A DNA stretch of 64,000 bases from NCBI RefSeq assembly GCF_011046555.1, contig NZ_CP049246.1, positions 2,046,001 to 2,110,000 of the forward strand, in the 5' to 3' direction. The stretch is from Sphingobacterium lactis (GTDB lineage Bacteria; Bacteroidota; Bacteroidia; Sphingobacteriales; Sphingobacteriaceae). Shown here piece after piece: positions 18,002-26,054 of the stretch (within the stretch, counting starts at the first letter, position 1; each line of letters starts with the position of its first letter). A program made the translations under genes and the position numbers. Under the pieces are notes generated by a model. It did no database searches and had not been told where the DNA came from. It saw only the letters and a program-made list of their open reading frames with translations.

Positions 18002-18616
18002 ATGAGTAAGGAGAGGATCAAGGAGATACAGCGATTGGTAGGCGCCAATCCTGACGGAGTGATAGGTAATGAGACCCTGACCAAGTTTCAGTGTAAATAC
18101 GGAATTCCAAGCAAGGCGATGGTAGCACACTTCTTCGGTAACCTTGACCATGAGAGCGGAGGGTTCAGTATCGTGGAAGAAAGCGGAATGTATTCAGCGC
18201 AAAGGTTGCTGCAGATATTTCCCAAGTATTTCACATCGACTGCCATGGCAAAGCAGTACCAGTATAAGCCGGAAGCGATATTCAATATTACCTACGGTGG
18301 ACGGATGGGGAATAATTCCCCGGGTGATGGGTATAAGTACCGTGGACGTGGATATATGCAGACTACCGGAAAGTACAGTTACGATCGTTTGGGCAAGTAT
18401 TTGGGTGTGGACCTATTGCGAAATCCCGATTTGGTGGCAAGTAAATACCCGCTTGAAAGTGCGCTGTTTTACTTTACCGACAATAAGTTGTGGGGACTTG
18501 TGTCGGATGTAAGCGAGGATAGCATCAAACTGATCCGTAAGCGTGTAAACGGTGGCTACAACGGTCTTGATGATGTCCGGAGCAAGGTTAAGAAGTATTA
18601 TAATTTGATGAAGTAA
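18002..18616 (+). CDS. Endolysin, GH19 chitinase/lysozyme-like
   Basis: Peptidoglycan-cleaving lysis enzyme. N-terminal ~35 residues (IKEIQRLVGANPDGVIGNET) look like a small peptidoglycan-binding motif. The GH19 domain follows: HFFGNLDHESGGFSIVEESG with candidate catalytic Glu51 and Glu60, YRGRGYMQTTGKYSYDRLG, and the closing VRKRVNGGYNGLDDV. No signal peptide, so it needs the holin. 204 residues. First gene of the lysis cassette. Confidence 0.9.
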   Translation: MSKERIKEIQRLVGANPDGVIGNETLTKFQCKYGIPSKAMVAHFFGNLDHESGGFSIVEESGMYSAQRLLQIFPKYFTSTAMAKQYQYKPEAIFNITYGGRMGNNSPGDGYKYRGRGYMQTTGKYSYDRLGKYLGVDLLRNPDLVASKYPLESALFYFTDNKLWGLVSDVSEDSIKLIRKRVNGGYNGLDDVRSKVKKYYNLMK

Positions 18617-18620
18617 GGGG

Positions 18621-18950
18621 ATGAACGAGCAAAAGCAAGATATGATTGATCGAAAGGTCGATGGAGTGGTAAAAATATTTGGTTTGGCCAGACAGGAAAT
18701 TCTTGCTTTAGTGGCAGTGTTTTTCATGGGAACTACCGGATGGCTATTATACCTGTATATTTCAACCTACAAGGACCTTAATAATAGGATAGTTGAAGAA
18801 GTCCGCAAACAGGTGCCTACAGAAGTGAGTGAGCGCGTAAATGAGCAAGTTCCTGCGGTTGTTGACAGCAAACTTGAAGGCGTTAAAGAGGGGGTTGATA
18901 AAGCCCTAAATAAAGTGGACACCATCGTTCAAAGGATCGGAGGTAAATAA
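18621..18950 (+). CDS. Holin candidate (one membrane segment plus helical tail)
   Basis: 109 residues: charged N-terminus, one strong membrane helix (about 28-49, LALVAVFFMGTTGWLLYLYI), then a charged coiled-coil tail. Four bases after the endolysin. The layout fits a class III holin or a lysis accessory protein. An inner-membrane spanin is possible, but the gene at 19104 already looks like a spanin. No family recognised. Confidence 0.6.
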   Translation: MNEQKQDMIDRKVDGVVKIFGLARQEILALVAVFFMGTTGWLLYLYISTYKDLNNRIVEEVRKQVPTEVSERVNEQVPAVVDSKLEGVKEGVDKALNKVDTIVQRIGGK

Positions 18951-19117
18951 TGAAAAAGGCAATAGTTCTATTGATGTTGCTATTGTGGGTAATCGTAACA
19001 TCGTCAAGTCAAAACAAGCCGGTAGAGCGCATTGAACGTGCGCCATTGGTAAAGTCATTGGATAGTTTGAATAGTTCATTAAACAAGCTAAAATTAGCAT
19101 TAGATGAGAGGGATTAA
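18950..19117 (+). CDS. Small secreted/membrane peptide nested before the spanin gene
   Basis: 55 residues, ATG at 18950 sharing its first base with the previous stop (TAATG) and ending 14 bases inside the next gene. Begins KKAIVLLMLLLWVIVTSSSQ, a signal peptide or anchor, then a short polar helix KSLDSLNSSLNKLKLALDERD. Tight coupling on both sides argues it is real. It could be an inner-membrane lysis partner. Confidence 0.6.
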   Translation: MKKAIVLLMLLLWVIVTSSSQNKPVERIERAPLVKSLDSLNSSLNKLKLALDERD

Positions 19118-19736
19118 GATATTGGCAATGGCGTGCCTGGTGTGCGTCCTTGCTTCTTGCGGATCGCTGCGCAACAAGAGCAAGTCAAGCGAGAAATTGG
19201 AGATTATAGAGGGGGCGAAACTGCAGCAGACCGCTACGGAACAGTCCGGAAGCAAGGTAGCTATAACCGAACGTGAGGTGGATAAGGGAACAGTGGTCAC
19301 CGAGAGAACGACCACGACAACCACTAACCGTGATGGAGCCAAGGGTACTGCTGTAATCCGCAAGGGCGACCTCAAGCCCGGGGAGAATACCATACCCATG
19401 GACAGCGCATTAGGACTTATCAAGGCTGTACTCGATACGCTCAATCAGACACTTACCATTGAAGTTACCACACCTGCGGCTAAATCGGAAACGGTCATCA
19501 CCGAGCGGATAACGGAGCGAAAGGATGTGGACCGTGAACGCAAGGAGGAACGGCAGGACACTTCGAGCAAGCAGGTGGCAACGCAGGTCCAATCGGATAG
19601 GCGTGAGAGTGCGTCAGGCGAGGAAAACGAGAGCAAGCCAAATATCTGGGCGGTACTGGTGAGCAAGATCGGTTGGGGCATCGCTGGGGTGATCTTGATA
19701 GGGTTTGTTTTGTGGTATTTATTCCGGAGGAAGTAA
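19104..19736 (+). CDS. Unimolecular spanin (u-spanin) candidate lipoprotein
   Basis: 210 residues with a lipoprotein signal (CLVCVLASC, lipidated Cys19), a long polar and Thr/Glu/Arg-rich middle, and a C-terminal membrane helix (about 181-207, ending LWYLFRRK). An outer-membrane lipid anchor plus an inner-membrane helix in one chain is the defining topology of u-spanins such as T1 gp11, which fuse the two membranes at lysis. The position at the end of the lysis cassette agrees. Sequence similarity to known spanins not tested. Confidence 0.65.
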   Translation: MRGIKILAMACLVCVLASCGSLRNKSKSSEKLEIIEGAKLQQTATEQSGSKVAITEREVDKGTVVTERTTTTTTNRDGAKGTAVIRKGDLKPGENTIPMDSALGLIKAVLDTLNQTLTIEVTTPAAKSETVITERITERKDVDRERKEERQDTSSKQVATQVQSDRRESASGEENESKPNIWAVLVSKIGWGIAGVILIGFVLWYLFRRK

Positions 19737-19738
19737 AA

Positions 19739-19775
19739 CAATCCCCAATAGCCTATATCATTGGGGATTGAATTT
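19739..19775 (+). terminator. Terminator of the late operon
   Basis: Perfect 11-pair stem CAATCCCCAAT/ATTGGGGATTG (19739-19749 with 19760-19770), then AATTT, three bases after the spanin stop. Marks the end of the late transcript. Confidence 0.75.
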
Positions 19776-19927
19776 ACATTGAACTTGGGAAGTTCGCACT
19801 TAACTATGTATTATTTAAATGTATTTTACAATTTAACAAATAAAAAGGAATTTTTAAAGGTTATTTTCTGATTGCTCTAAAAATATATAATTCTAGATAT
19901 AACAGACTTTAAATTGCTTGCTTTAAA

Positions 19928-19954
19928 AATAAACCCCTGGAAAAGGGGTTTATT
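19928..19954. terminator. Second hairpin terminator, possibly bidirectional
   Basis: Ten-pair stem AATAAACCCC/GGGGTTTATT, seven-base loop. Flanked by A/T-rich runs on both sides, so it could stop read-through from the late operon and leftward transcription from the sigma factor gene at 20236. Confidence 0.6.
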
Positions 19955-19974
19955 AGTAATAATTAACAAACATC

Positions 19975-20170
19975 AAAAGAGATGATAATCCTAGGATTTA
20001 TTACAATTTAAGATGTAATTAAATAGGGGTATCCTAGGTGAATGCCTTATAGGTAAAGCATTCTAACCGATTCACATCGGGATTGAATAGGTAAGTGTAA
20101 ATAAATATAAGAAATGTTAATGAATTGAAAAATGTAAGCCCTAATATCGGGAGACATTGGGCTTACGCTA
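19975..20170. ncRNA. Unexplained structured stretch, possible ncRNA
   Basis: No open frame of note. It holds a 12-base palindrome AATCCTAGGATT (19987-19998), a second CCTAGG at 20033-20038, inverted repeats GAATGC/GCATTC (20040-20063) and CCGA/TCGG (20067-20080), and a perfect eight-base inverted repeat GTAAGCCC/GGGCTTAC (20134-20166). Several hairpins in a row suggest a structured RNA or regulatory region between late operon and cargo genes. Strand unknown. Confidence 0.25.
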
Positions 20171-20235
20171 CCAATTATTAAAATGAAATCTAATATAGAA
20201 AATTATTATTTAGAAGTTGAATTAAATTTATTATG

Positions 20236-20730
20236 CTAATCCCTATAGGATTGAAGAATTTTCCTAAGTGTAAATTTTGATGACCTAATTCTAGTTTTAA
20301 TAGTGTTCTCTGAAATATTTAAAGTATCAGCAATTTCTTTATAAAGATAACCGCTTAAATACATTTTAAAGGTTTTTTGATTAGTTATTGAGAGACTATT
20401 CACAGAATCAAATATATCATATAAAGCAAATTTCGTGGTAGATCCATTAAAATAATATTTTTGTCTATATAACCCAATAATTATATCATTATTTTGAACC
20501 TTTTTTCTTCGATTTATTGTTAGAATTTCATTTCGAAATGTGTTGATTAAAATTGTAAATATCCATTTTCTAAAATTTGTCCCAGGTTCAAAAGAATTCT
20601 TAAACCTGATTGCTCTCAAAAATGTATTCTGAACAAGATCTTCAGCATTGCATCTATTTTTAGTTAAATAATTAGCATACAGTAAAAGATCACCTCTTAA
20701 TTCCCATAACTCTTTTTTAAACTTATCCAT
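20236..20730 (-). CDS. ECF-type RNA polymerase sigma factor
   Basis: 164 residues. Region 2 is seen as DLLLYANYLTKNRCNAEDLVQ followed by TFLRAIRF, and FRKWIFTILINTFRNE. Region 4 as KMYLSGYLYKEIADTLNI then SENTIKTRIRSSKFTLRK. Length and two-domain layout are those of ECF sigma factors. No anti-sigma gene is beside it. It sits in the cargo region of the prophage, next to divergent 20826. It may steer host RNA polymerase to cargo or late promoters, or be a host-acquired gene. Which promoters it reads is unknown. Confidence 0.85.
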   Translation of the reverse strand: MDKFKKELWELRGDLLLYANYLTKNRCNAEDLVQNTFLRAIRFKNSFEPGTNFRKWIFTILINTFRNEILTINRRKKVQNNDIIIGLYRQKYYFNGSTTKFALYDIFDSVNSLSITNQKTFKMYLSGYLYKEIADTLNISENTIKTRIRSSKFTLRKILQSYRD

Positions 20731-20825
20731 AATAAATTATTATTATGTTAAAATAAAAATATACGCTTTTTGTTTGAACAAAATTTATTTCTAACTGTTA
20801 ATCAGATAAATAAACTTTTAAAATT

Positions 20826-21062
20826 ATGGCACTAACGACAGCAAATGAAGATCAAGTAAGTAAAGAGATCGAAACTCAGACAGCAAAAATCCCATCAGTG
20901 GTATTTTTGGGAGCGGCCCTTTTGGCGATGGGAGTTTCTGCAGCCTTAAAATGCAGTAAAGGGCGTGATGATAAGGACGCTCTTTTCATTGGGCAATGGG
21001 CGGCCCCTTTTTTATTGTTGGGAATCTACAACAAAATTGTAAAAACTGAAGGACACGATTAA
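20826..21062 (+). CDS. Small conserved-looking membrane protein
   Basis: 78 residues with two hydrophobic segments (about 24-41 and 55-69), KCSKGRDDKDA between them. No family named. Divergent from the sigma factor gene and followed by a terminator, so a one-gene unit. Typical cargo gene (moron) layout. Confidence 0.65.
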   Translation: MALTTANEDQVSKEIETQTAKIPSVVFLGAALLAMGVSAALKCSKGRDDKDALFIGQWAAPFLLLGIYNKIVKTEGHD

Positions 21063-21081
21063 TTATGATCATTATTACCAA

Positions 21082-21111
21082 AAAGGCCAACAAAATGATG
21101 GCCTTTATTTT
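21082..21111 (+). terminator. Terminator after 20826 gene
   Basis: Eight-pair stem AAAGGCCA/TGGCCTTT (21082-21089 with 21099-21106) then ATTTTTG. Confidence 0.8.
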
Positions 21112-21116
21112 TGTTG

Positions 21117-21368
21117 CTAATATCCCCCCATCCTCTTACTCCCCTTGCTCTTAACCTTATTCCCCACGAACCTGGTATAGAACCAATGCAAGGCACTTGC
21201 TTCATCATCATTCCGTGCGTATCCTTCGACTTCTTCACGAGATTTATCAATAAGAGTTGCCCCTATTTCGTTCAGTATAAGATCTCGGATGTTCCGTGGG
21301 TCGGTATTTTTTAAAGGGTTCTCGCATTCTTTGATTGCCTGGAGTATTATATCTATTGCTTCTTGCAT
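21117..21368 (-). CDS. Hypothetical protein
   Basis: 83 residues from the ATG at 21368 (QEAIDIILQAIKECENPLKN). An upstream in-frame start would add an unlikely N-terminus. Mostly helical, soluble, ending KSKGSKRMGGY. No domain recognised. Confidence 0.55.
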   Translation of the reverse strand: MQEAIDIILQAIKECENPLKNTDPRNIRDLILNEIGATLIDKSREEVEGYARNDDEASALHWFYTRFVGNKVKSKGSKRMGGY

Positions 21369-21447
21369 AAAACAAAGGTAGGGAAATGTATTAATACCTG
21401 TATTGAAAATAATTCTCACTATTCTAATTATCCCTTGTCCTTAGAAT

Positions 21448-21612
21448 ATGGATAATCATATCGAATTCAATCTGAAGAAAATTATTTTGAGACATGCTCT
21501 TTGGTTAAAGGAAAAATATTCTCAGGAAGAAGCGGAATCATTTATTAGAGAAACATTGAAGGAGCACCCAAAGGACAGAAGGAAGTTACTGTTTTTGATT
21601 AGGAAAGTTTAG
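21448..21612 (+). CDS. Small helical protein
   Basis: 54 residues, DNHIEFNLKKIILRHALWLK then KYSQEEAESFIRETLKEHP. Amphipathic and complete, opposite in strand to both neighbours. Composition looks coding. Function unknown. Confidence 0.45.
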   Translation: MDNHIEFNLKKIILRHALWLKEKYSQEEAESFIRETLKEHPKDRRKLLFLIRKV

Positions 21613-21628
21613 ATAGCCTAACGGTTTG

Positions 21629-21883
21629 TTAGGCGTGTGTAAATTTTGGTTTAAAATCTTGCCATAGTTCTAAGGCAGTTTCTTGAATTTGAGGTAACCA
21701 ATACTTGTTTTCAGCTCTTACACCTTTCTTTTTACCTTTTTCTATATAGGTGACAAAAGCATAGTAAGACATATTCTTCTTTGATTGATCAAATTCGTAT
21801 CTCAAACTATCAAAATGAAATGTGACCTCTACTTTTATACGGTCTCCATTCTCTAACTTGTAATTTTTCTCTTTATGTGCCAT
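21629..21883 (-). CDS. Hypothetical small protein
   Basis: 84 residues from the ATG at 21883 (AHKEKNYKLENGDRIKVEVTF). An upstream in-frame start adds a sequence that looks non-coding. Beta-rich N-terminus, WLPQIQETALELWQDF near the end. No family recognised. Confidence 0.5.
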   Translation of the reverse strand: MAHKEKNYKLENGDRIKVEVTFHFDSLRYEFDQSKKNMSYYAFVTYIEKGKKKGVRAENKYWLPQIQETALELWQDFKPKFTHA

Positions 21884-22018
21884 ATATTTTAAAGTCTTAA
21901 CTATATACAATTTTAAATAAAAATTATTTACATTCTGAAAATGCCAAAATTTAAAAAGATTTTTTGATGAGTGTTGATTGCGAACCAATATGGGTGATTG
22001 AGGATAAATGTCAAACAT

Positions 22019-22247
22019 TTATTTATATAATTTTATTATAAGGTTATCAATTCTTTTATCACCTAAATACAATTTTTTTTATAACATTAAGCACCAAAAG
22101 ATACGTAATGATTAAGGGAAGATTGTGATGGGAAATTATTTTTTTTATTGATAATTGTTTTCAGTTTATTCACAATAGAGACTAAATCAATTATTTGACA
22201 TTACCCTACATTAACTTTAAACAATTGGTTTGTAATTTCTAATTTAG
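22019..22247. other. AT-rich intergenic stretch
   Basis: No gene seen. Very AT-rich. Contains TTTG at 22229 that could be the -33 box for the putative small RNA that follows. Confidence 0.4.
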
Positions 22248-22328
22248 TATATTTAAATTCTTAATAGTATGACCCCAAACCCAACTGGGGTTAGTGTGAT
22301 AGCCAGTCTCTGCGGACTGGCTTTTTTA
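22248..22328 (+). ncRNA. Candidate small RNA with two hairpins
   Basis: A promoter-like TATATTTA (22248-22255) is followed by hairpin ACCCCA/TGGGGT (22272-22291) and a strong hairpin AGCCAGT/ACTGGCT (22301-22322) with six T. No open frame ends here, so the terminator probably ends a short RNA of about 60 nt. Shares the arrangement promoter-like box, TTAATAGTA, hairpin with the element at 40701. Confidence 0.4.
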
Positions 22329-22432
22329 GTTCTGTGAATAGTAAATATCTAAACAAGAATTCAACTAAATAAATAAATCTCCGTTGGGAATATATTTAAA
22401 GACACTTTGCATTAATACCTATTAGATTATGA

Positions 22433-22463
22433 AGCCCTCACAACATAATTATGCTGGAGGGCT
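22433..22463. terminator. Inverted repeat downstream of the fimbrillin-like gene
   Basis: AGCCCTC (22433-22439) pairs with GAGGGCT (22457-22463). No T tract. It lies 76 bases after the leftward lipoprotein gene and may protect or end its transcript. The rest of 22329-22538 shows no gene. Confidence 0.4.
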
Positions 22464-22538
22464 AATGTTCCACTAACTAGAACCCAATAAAATTCTTATA
22501 GGATATTTTAGAATGACATTTTAATGTATAACAAATTA

Positions 22539-24218
22539 CTAATTAGCACAATTAATTCTCTGTCTACCATACGCCCTACCAATCATATTGGTTGGTCCTG
22601 AATTCACTTGTGTAGCTACAACTGTATTATTAGTTGTTTTATTCCAAACTACATTCGTATTTAAAAATGCCTGATAATAATACCTTATACTCGTTTTAAA
22701 GTCATTATTGTAAATTGGGCCTCTTTTTTCAGTCCAAACTTCAACTTCTTCAAGAGGGCCATAATCTTTTCTGCTTGCATATAATTTTATTATACCATCT
22801 TGCTGAATATGTATTCTAAAAATTGGATGGTCCTTATCTCCCTTTACAAAATATATCTCCGGGATTTCTGGAGTGGTGCTGCCATTATATTTTATACCCC
22901 ATCTCTTACCGTCACTTTTAAACCGTATATTTTGAACTAAAGGAGGTACGTCAGTATGTAGATCGACAAATTGAAAGTCATATGCTTCTGTTCTATAAAC
23001 TTTCTGCACCCATTGCCAATTCGGAATTATCCACCCGGTATTTTCATATCGTTCTTCCCAAAAGTTTCTTCTCAACAATGGTTGTCCATTAATTACTAAA
23101 TTTAAAGAGTTATCTAAATAATGAACATCAAATATAAATCCATAGTAGGAAGGGGGCGCAGTAAAAGTCTTGGACTCACCATTACTTAAGTTAAAATTTT
23201 GAATATTTACTTCTTGTGTGCAAGGTGCATTGACAGTAATATTTAAATTGTACTTTTTCCCCGGCTCTATTGGTAAATTCTCAATTGTTAAAGGCTTTAT
23301 TAATCCATTAATTTTCAGTTTTTCAATAGTTATCCTTCCATTAGTTACGGTTGGGGATATAATAATACCTGGATTACTGATTGCTTTTGCTAAATTAAAT
23401 GAGCTTTCAGGAAAAGTTATAATCTTATCCTCAGTATTGGCATTGTAAGTGAGTGACCCGTCAGATAATTTTAAATTCGAAGATATTCGGGATGTAGAAA
23501 ATTTTATTCCACTTACCGATTCAATTTTACCTCCAAAACTACCTGTTGACGCAACAATTGTCAATTCACTAAATAAATGTTTAAGATTGAGTTTTAAATT
23601 ATTGTTACCTGCAACTAATTGGAGATCTGATTTAGTATAAACTAAATCTCCTTTCGCACCAGCTAAACTTGCAGTGGTTAACAACTCTTTATTTAAAGGG
23701 GCAGGTAGTTCCGATTCACTATTAACAGAATATGCTACAAATGTATACTTTTTCCCTGCATCAAGTTGAATTGGTGTAGATGTCGTTTCAGATCCATGAA
23801 TAAAATCTTTTTCTGTTACATATACATTATTCAAGTAAACTAAGATTTTATACTTACTTTTATTTTTAAGGGGTTCTTTAATTACTACTGCCTGTTTTGA
23901 ATCTTGAGAGAGATTTTTTACAGAAGTGTTGATAGAATTATTTTTATTATTCACTTTTGATAAGGATAGTTCAGTCGTAACAAAAATATCCTCGGAAAAT
24001 TGAAATGTTTGCCTGTCAACAATAGATTTATCACTGCTTGTTTTTCTTGAAGCATCAGCAATTTTGCCGTCCGATTTCTCTAACTCGGAATAGTCATAGT
24101 CCGTTGATATTGTGAAATTTAATTGAGCTTCACCTTCGCCGTTATTAAGTGATGACTCTTTTTCACATGAATAAAAAAGAACTGATAGAAGAATAATTTT
24201 TATTAGTGTATTTTTCAT
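22539..24218 (-). CDS. Fimbrillin-family-like lipoprotein
   Basis: 559 residues from the ATG at 24218. Signal KNTLIKIILLSVLFYSC has a lipobox Cys at about residue 17. The mature part opens EKESSLNNGEGEAQLNFTIS and carries blocks typical of Bacteroidota fimbrillin/Mfa-like proteins: YKILVYLNN, LDAGKKYTFVAYSVNSESELP, and IEPGKKYNLNITVNAPC. It should be exported, lipidated and surface exposed, possibly as a minor pilus or adhesin. Paired with the small peptide gene 24229. As cargo inside a prophage it is a lysogenic-conversion candidate. Family from pattern only. Confidence 0.7.
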   Translation of the reverse strand: MKNTLIKIILLSVLFYSCEKESSLNNGEGEAQLNFTISTDYDYSELEKSDGKIADASRKTSSDKSIVDRQTFQFSEDIFVTTELSLSKVNNKNNSINTSVKNLSQDSKQAVVIKEPLKNKSKYKILVYLNNVYVTEKDFIHGSETTSTPIQLDAGKKYTFVAYSVNSESELPAPLNKELLTTASLAGAKGDLVYTKSDLQLVAGNNNLKLNLKHLFSELTIVASTGSFGGKIESVSGIKFSTSRISSNLKLSDGSLTYNANTEDKIITFPESSFNLAKAISNPGIIISPTVTNGRITIEKLKINGLIKPLTIENLPIEPGKKYNLNITVNAPCTQEVNIQNFNLSNGESKTFTAPPSYYGFIFDVHYLDNSLNLVINGQPLLRRNFWEERYENTGWIIPNWQWVQKVYRTEAYDFQFVDLHTDVPPLVQNIRFKSDGKRWGIKYNGSTTPEIPEIYFVKGDKDHPIFRIHIQQDGIIKLYASRKDYGPLEEVEVWTEKRGPIYNNDFKTSIRYYYQAFLNTNVVWNKTTNNTVVATQVNSGPTNMIGRAYGRQRINCAN

Positions 24219-24228
24219 AAGAGTGATT

Positions 24229-24396
24229 TTACCAGTCCCATTCATAGTTTTTGTTTTGATCATTTCCTTTTTCCCATTCAGTTGTTACATCAGAAGATGT
24301 TTGTGGCTTGACAAATGCAGATCCAGCACAAATAGAACTTTCTATAACAACTACATTACAGTTAATTTTTGGTGGCGTGTATTTTTTTTTCTTCAT
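24229..24396 (-). CDS. Small peptide paired with the fimbrillin-like gene
   Basis: 55 residues: basic start KKKKYTPPKINCNVVVIESS, then SICAGSAFVKPQ, an acidic WEKGNDQNKNYEWDW end. The layout (ES.IAAGSA...P, then EEW...W) recurs in short open frames upstream of fimbrillin-type genes of Sphingobacteriaceae as I know them. Ten bases before the lipoprotein start, so co-transcribed. A TACTTTTG -7-like box lies on the minus strand at 24426-24419. Confidence 0.65.
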   Translation of the reverse strand: MKKKKYTPPKINCNVVVIESSICAGSAFVKPQTSSDVTTEWEKGNDQNKNYEWDW

Positions 24397-24820
24397 ATTA
24401 CTGTGTGATTTACTTTCGCAAAAGTAATTATACCAGAAGAGTATTGTGCGATAAAAATTGGTTATAAAATAAATTGTAGATGTTCGTTTACATACGTTTA
24501 GCCTAATTCTTGTAATAGATTCGAAAATAAAAACTTCATGATTTCTGATATTATGTCAAAATTTTTTATTCAATTATTGCGCAAAGAATATACGATAAGC
24601 TATTATTGGTAGATTAATTAAAAAAAATAATTTAGTATTTTTAAAAATAATTTGATTCATCCACTGAATTTTTCAGAGCCTTAAGATTGCACTATCATTG
24701 CACTAACTATTTTTTAGATTTGACCATTATAAATATTTGTCGGTTTAGGCCGCGGCTAGAAAATTTAATAATGCCATATTTAATGGATAATTGCTAATTA
24801 TGACTGATTTGATGGATAAT
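24397..24820. other. Intergenic boundary between cargo and early module
   Basis: About 420 bases without a convincing gene. AT-rich. It holds the promoter region of the leftward lipoprotein operon at its left end and the 3' end of the early operon at its right end. I see no repeat or RNA in it. Confidence 0.4.
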
Positions 24821-25180
24821 TTAGGAAGAGGATTGCTTTTGAATTTTACGATCTAAGGACAAGTAAGCCCGATTGATTAAAGGATTGATATGCTTCTGAT
24901 CTTCAATGTTTCTAATTCCATTCATTACCGAGGTATGGTGAACGGAACATACTTTACTAATTTCGGTAAATGTATAGCCTTCCTTTCTCAGCAAACTCCA
25001 GGCAATATGCCTCGCTGTCGCAATCCTTGATACCCTTGACTTACCGATAACCTGTTCATAGGTCAGATGAAAGTAATTAGCAACAGTGCGTATTACTATT
25101 TTCATAGATATGGCGTGAGTACTGGTCCTAAAGTCCTTCTGCGTCCTTGGCGGAAGTCCTGCGTATATTAGTGGGGTCAT
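24821..25180 (-). CDS. Stand-alone DnaA domain IV-like protein
   Basis: 119 residues. From about residue 30 it matches the DNA-binding domain IV of DnaA: VANYFHLTYEQVIGKSR, ATARHIAWSLLRKEGYTFTEIS, VHHTSVMNGIRNI. The ATPase domain is absent. It could bind DnaA boxes at the phage origin or compete with host DnaA. Last gene of the leftward early operon. Confidence 0.85.
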   Translation of the reverse strand: MTPLIYAGLPPRTQKDFRTSTHAISMKIVIRTVANYFHLTYEQVIGKSRVSRIATARHIAWSLLRKEGYTFTEISKVCSVHHTSVMNGIRNIEDQKHINPLINRAYLSLDRKIQKQSSS

Positions 25181-25190
25181 GTTCTATTAA

Positions 25191-26054
25191 TTAATTTGTA
25201 CAAAATCCAGCTTGACAACCTGATCCTGTGCCAAAAATGAAATCTAATTGGATACCCATTTTAGATATTTCCAACAAGCTGTTTTTATCCTTAAAAGTTC
25301 TTTTCATTAATTCTTCATGGACTGCAGCCCAATACATAATTGGGGCGTGTTCATCAAAATTCTTCCGTAGTTGTTGCTCTTGTTTCCAAAAGCAGTTAAG
25401 ACAATTACTATCCGAAGGGAAAATGATGTTTTTATCCTTCCAAAACTCTTGAATGTGGTAGTGAATGATCTTATCATCAACTAAAGGGAATTCACCTACC
25501 CTCCAATCAATTTCTTTCCACCTATGAATCCAGGTGTTCGACTTTTCCCTGTATTCACAATGGGTTGCATATTTCCATGATTCTGTAAATCTTTCTGCCC
25601 GTTCCATTTCATCCCAGCGGTAACCAATTCGCATTTTTACAGGTAACTCGAAGTAGATTAGAAGGAGGTCGAAAATTGCTTGCATTTTCATTATGGTAGT
25701 GCAAAATCGCTTACTCATGTTTGGAATAGCTTTCTTGTAACTCATCATCTGTTCCCATCCCATACCACGGACCCAAATAATTTCCCTACCTATCATCTGT
25801 TCTAAATCGAACATTGTCCAAAGGATTTGAGGATCTTCGGAAGTGGCAATAAATTCAGGCCAGTTAGAGCAATACTTTTGAAGCTTATCGTTAACTCTTT
25901 GAATCATCTTTTCGTCCTTATATCTTTTATGGAAATGAGCATTGGCATTATGATCGTCAATACAACACAGCGCAAATACATCCAAATCAGCTGGATAGTT
26001 AGCCGCAATATAACTTGAGGTCTTACCTCCTGAAAGTGAATTGACAGTTAACAT
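25191..26054 (-). CDS. PAPS reductase-like PP-loop protein
   Basis: 287 residues from the ATG at 26054, whose first base is the last base of the methyltransferase stop (TAATG). PP-loop SLSGGKTSS at residues 7-14 marks the adenine nucleotide alpha-hydrolase fold of PAPS reductase/ATP sulfurylase. Cysteines FCTTIM, NCLNCFWK and CQAGFCTN could hold an Fe-S cluster or do thiol chemistry. Coupling to a DNA methyltransferase suggests a role in nucleic-acid modification, but sulfur metabolism or DndC-like action is not shown. Substrate unknown. Confidence 0.75.
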   Translation of the reverse strand: MLTVNSLSGGKTSSYIAANYPADLDVFALCCIDDHNANAHFHKRYKDEKMIQRVNDKLQKYCSNWPEFIATSEDPQILWTMFDLEQMIGREIIWVRGMGWEQMMSYKKAIPNMSKRFCTTIMKMQAIFDLLLIYFELPVKMRIGYRWDEMERAERFTESWKYATHCEYREKSNTWIHRWKEIDWRVGEFPLVDDKIIHYHIQEFWKDKNIIFPSDSNCLNCFWKQEQQLRKNFDEHAPIMYWAAVHEELMKRTFKDKNSLLEISKMGIQLDFIFGTGSGCQAGFCTN

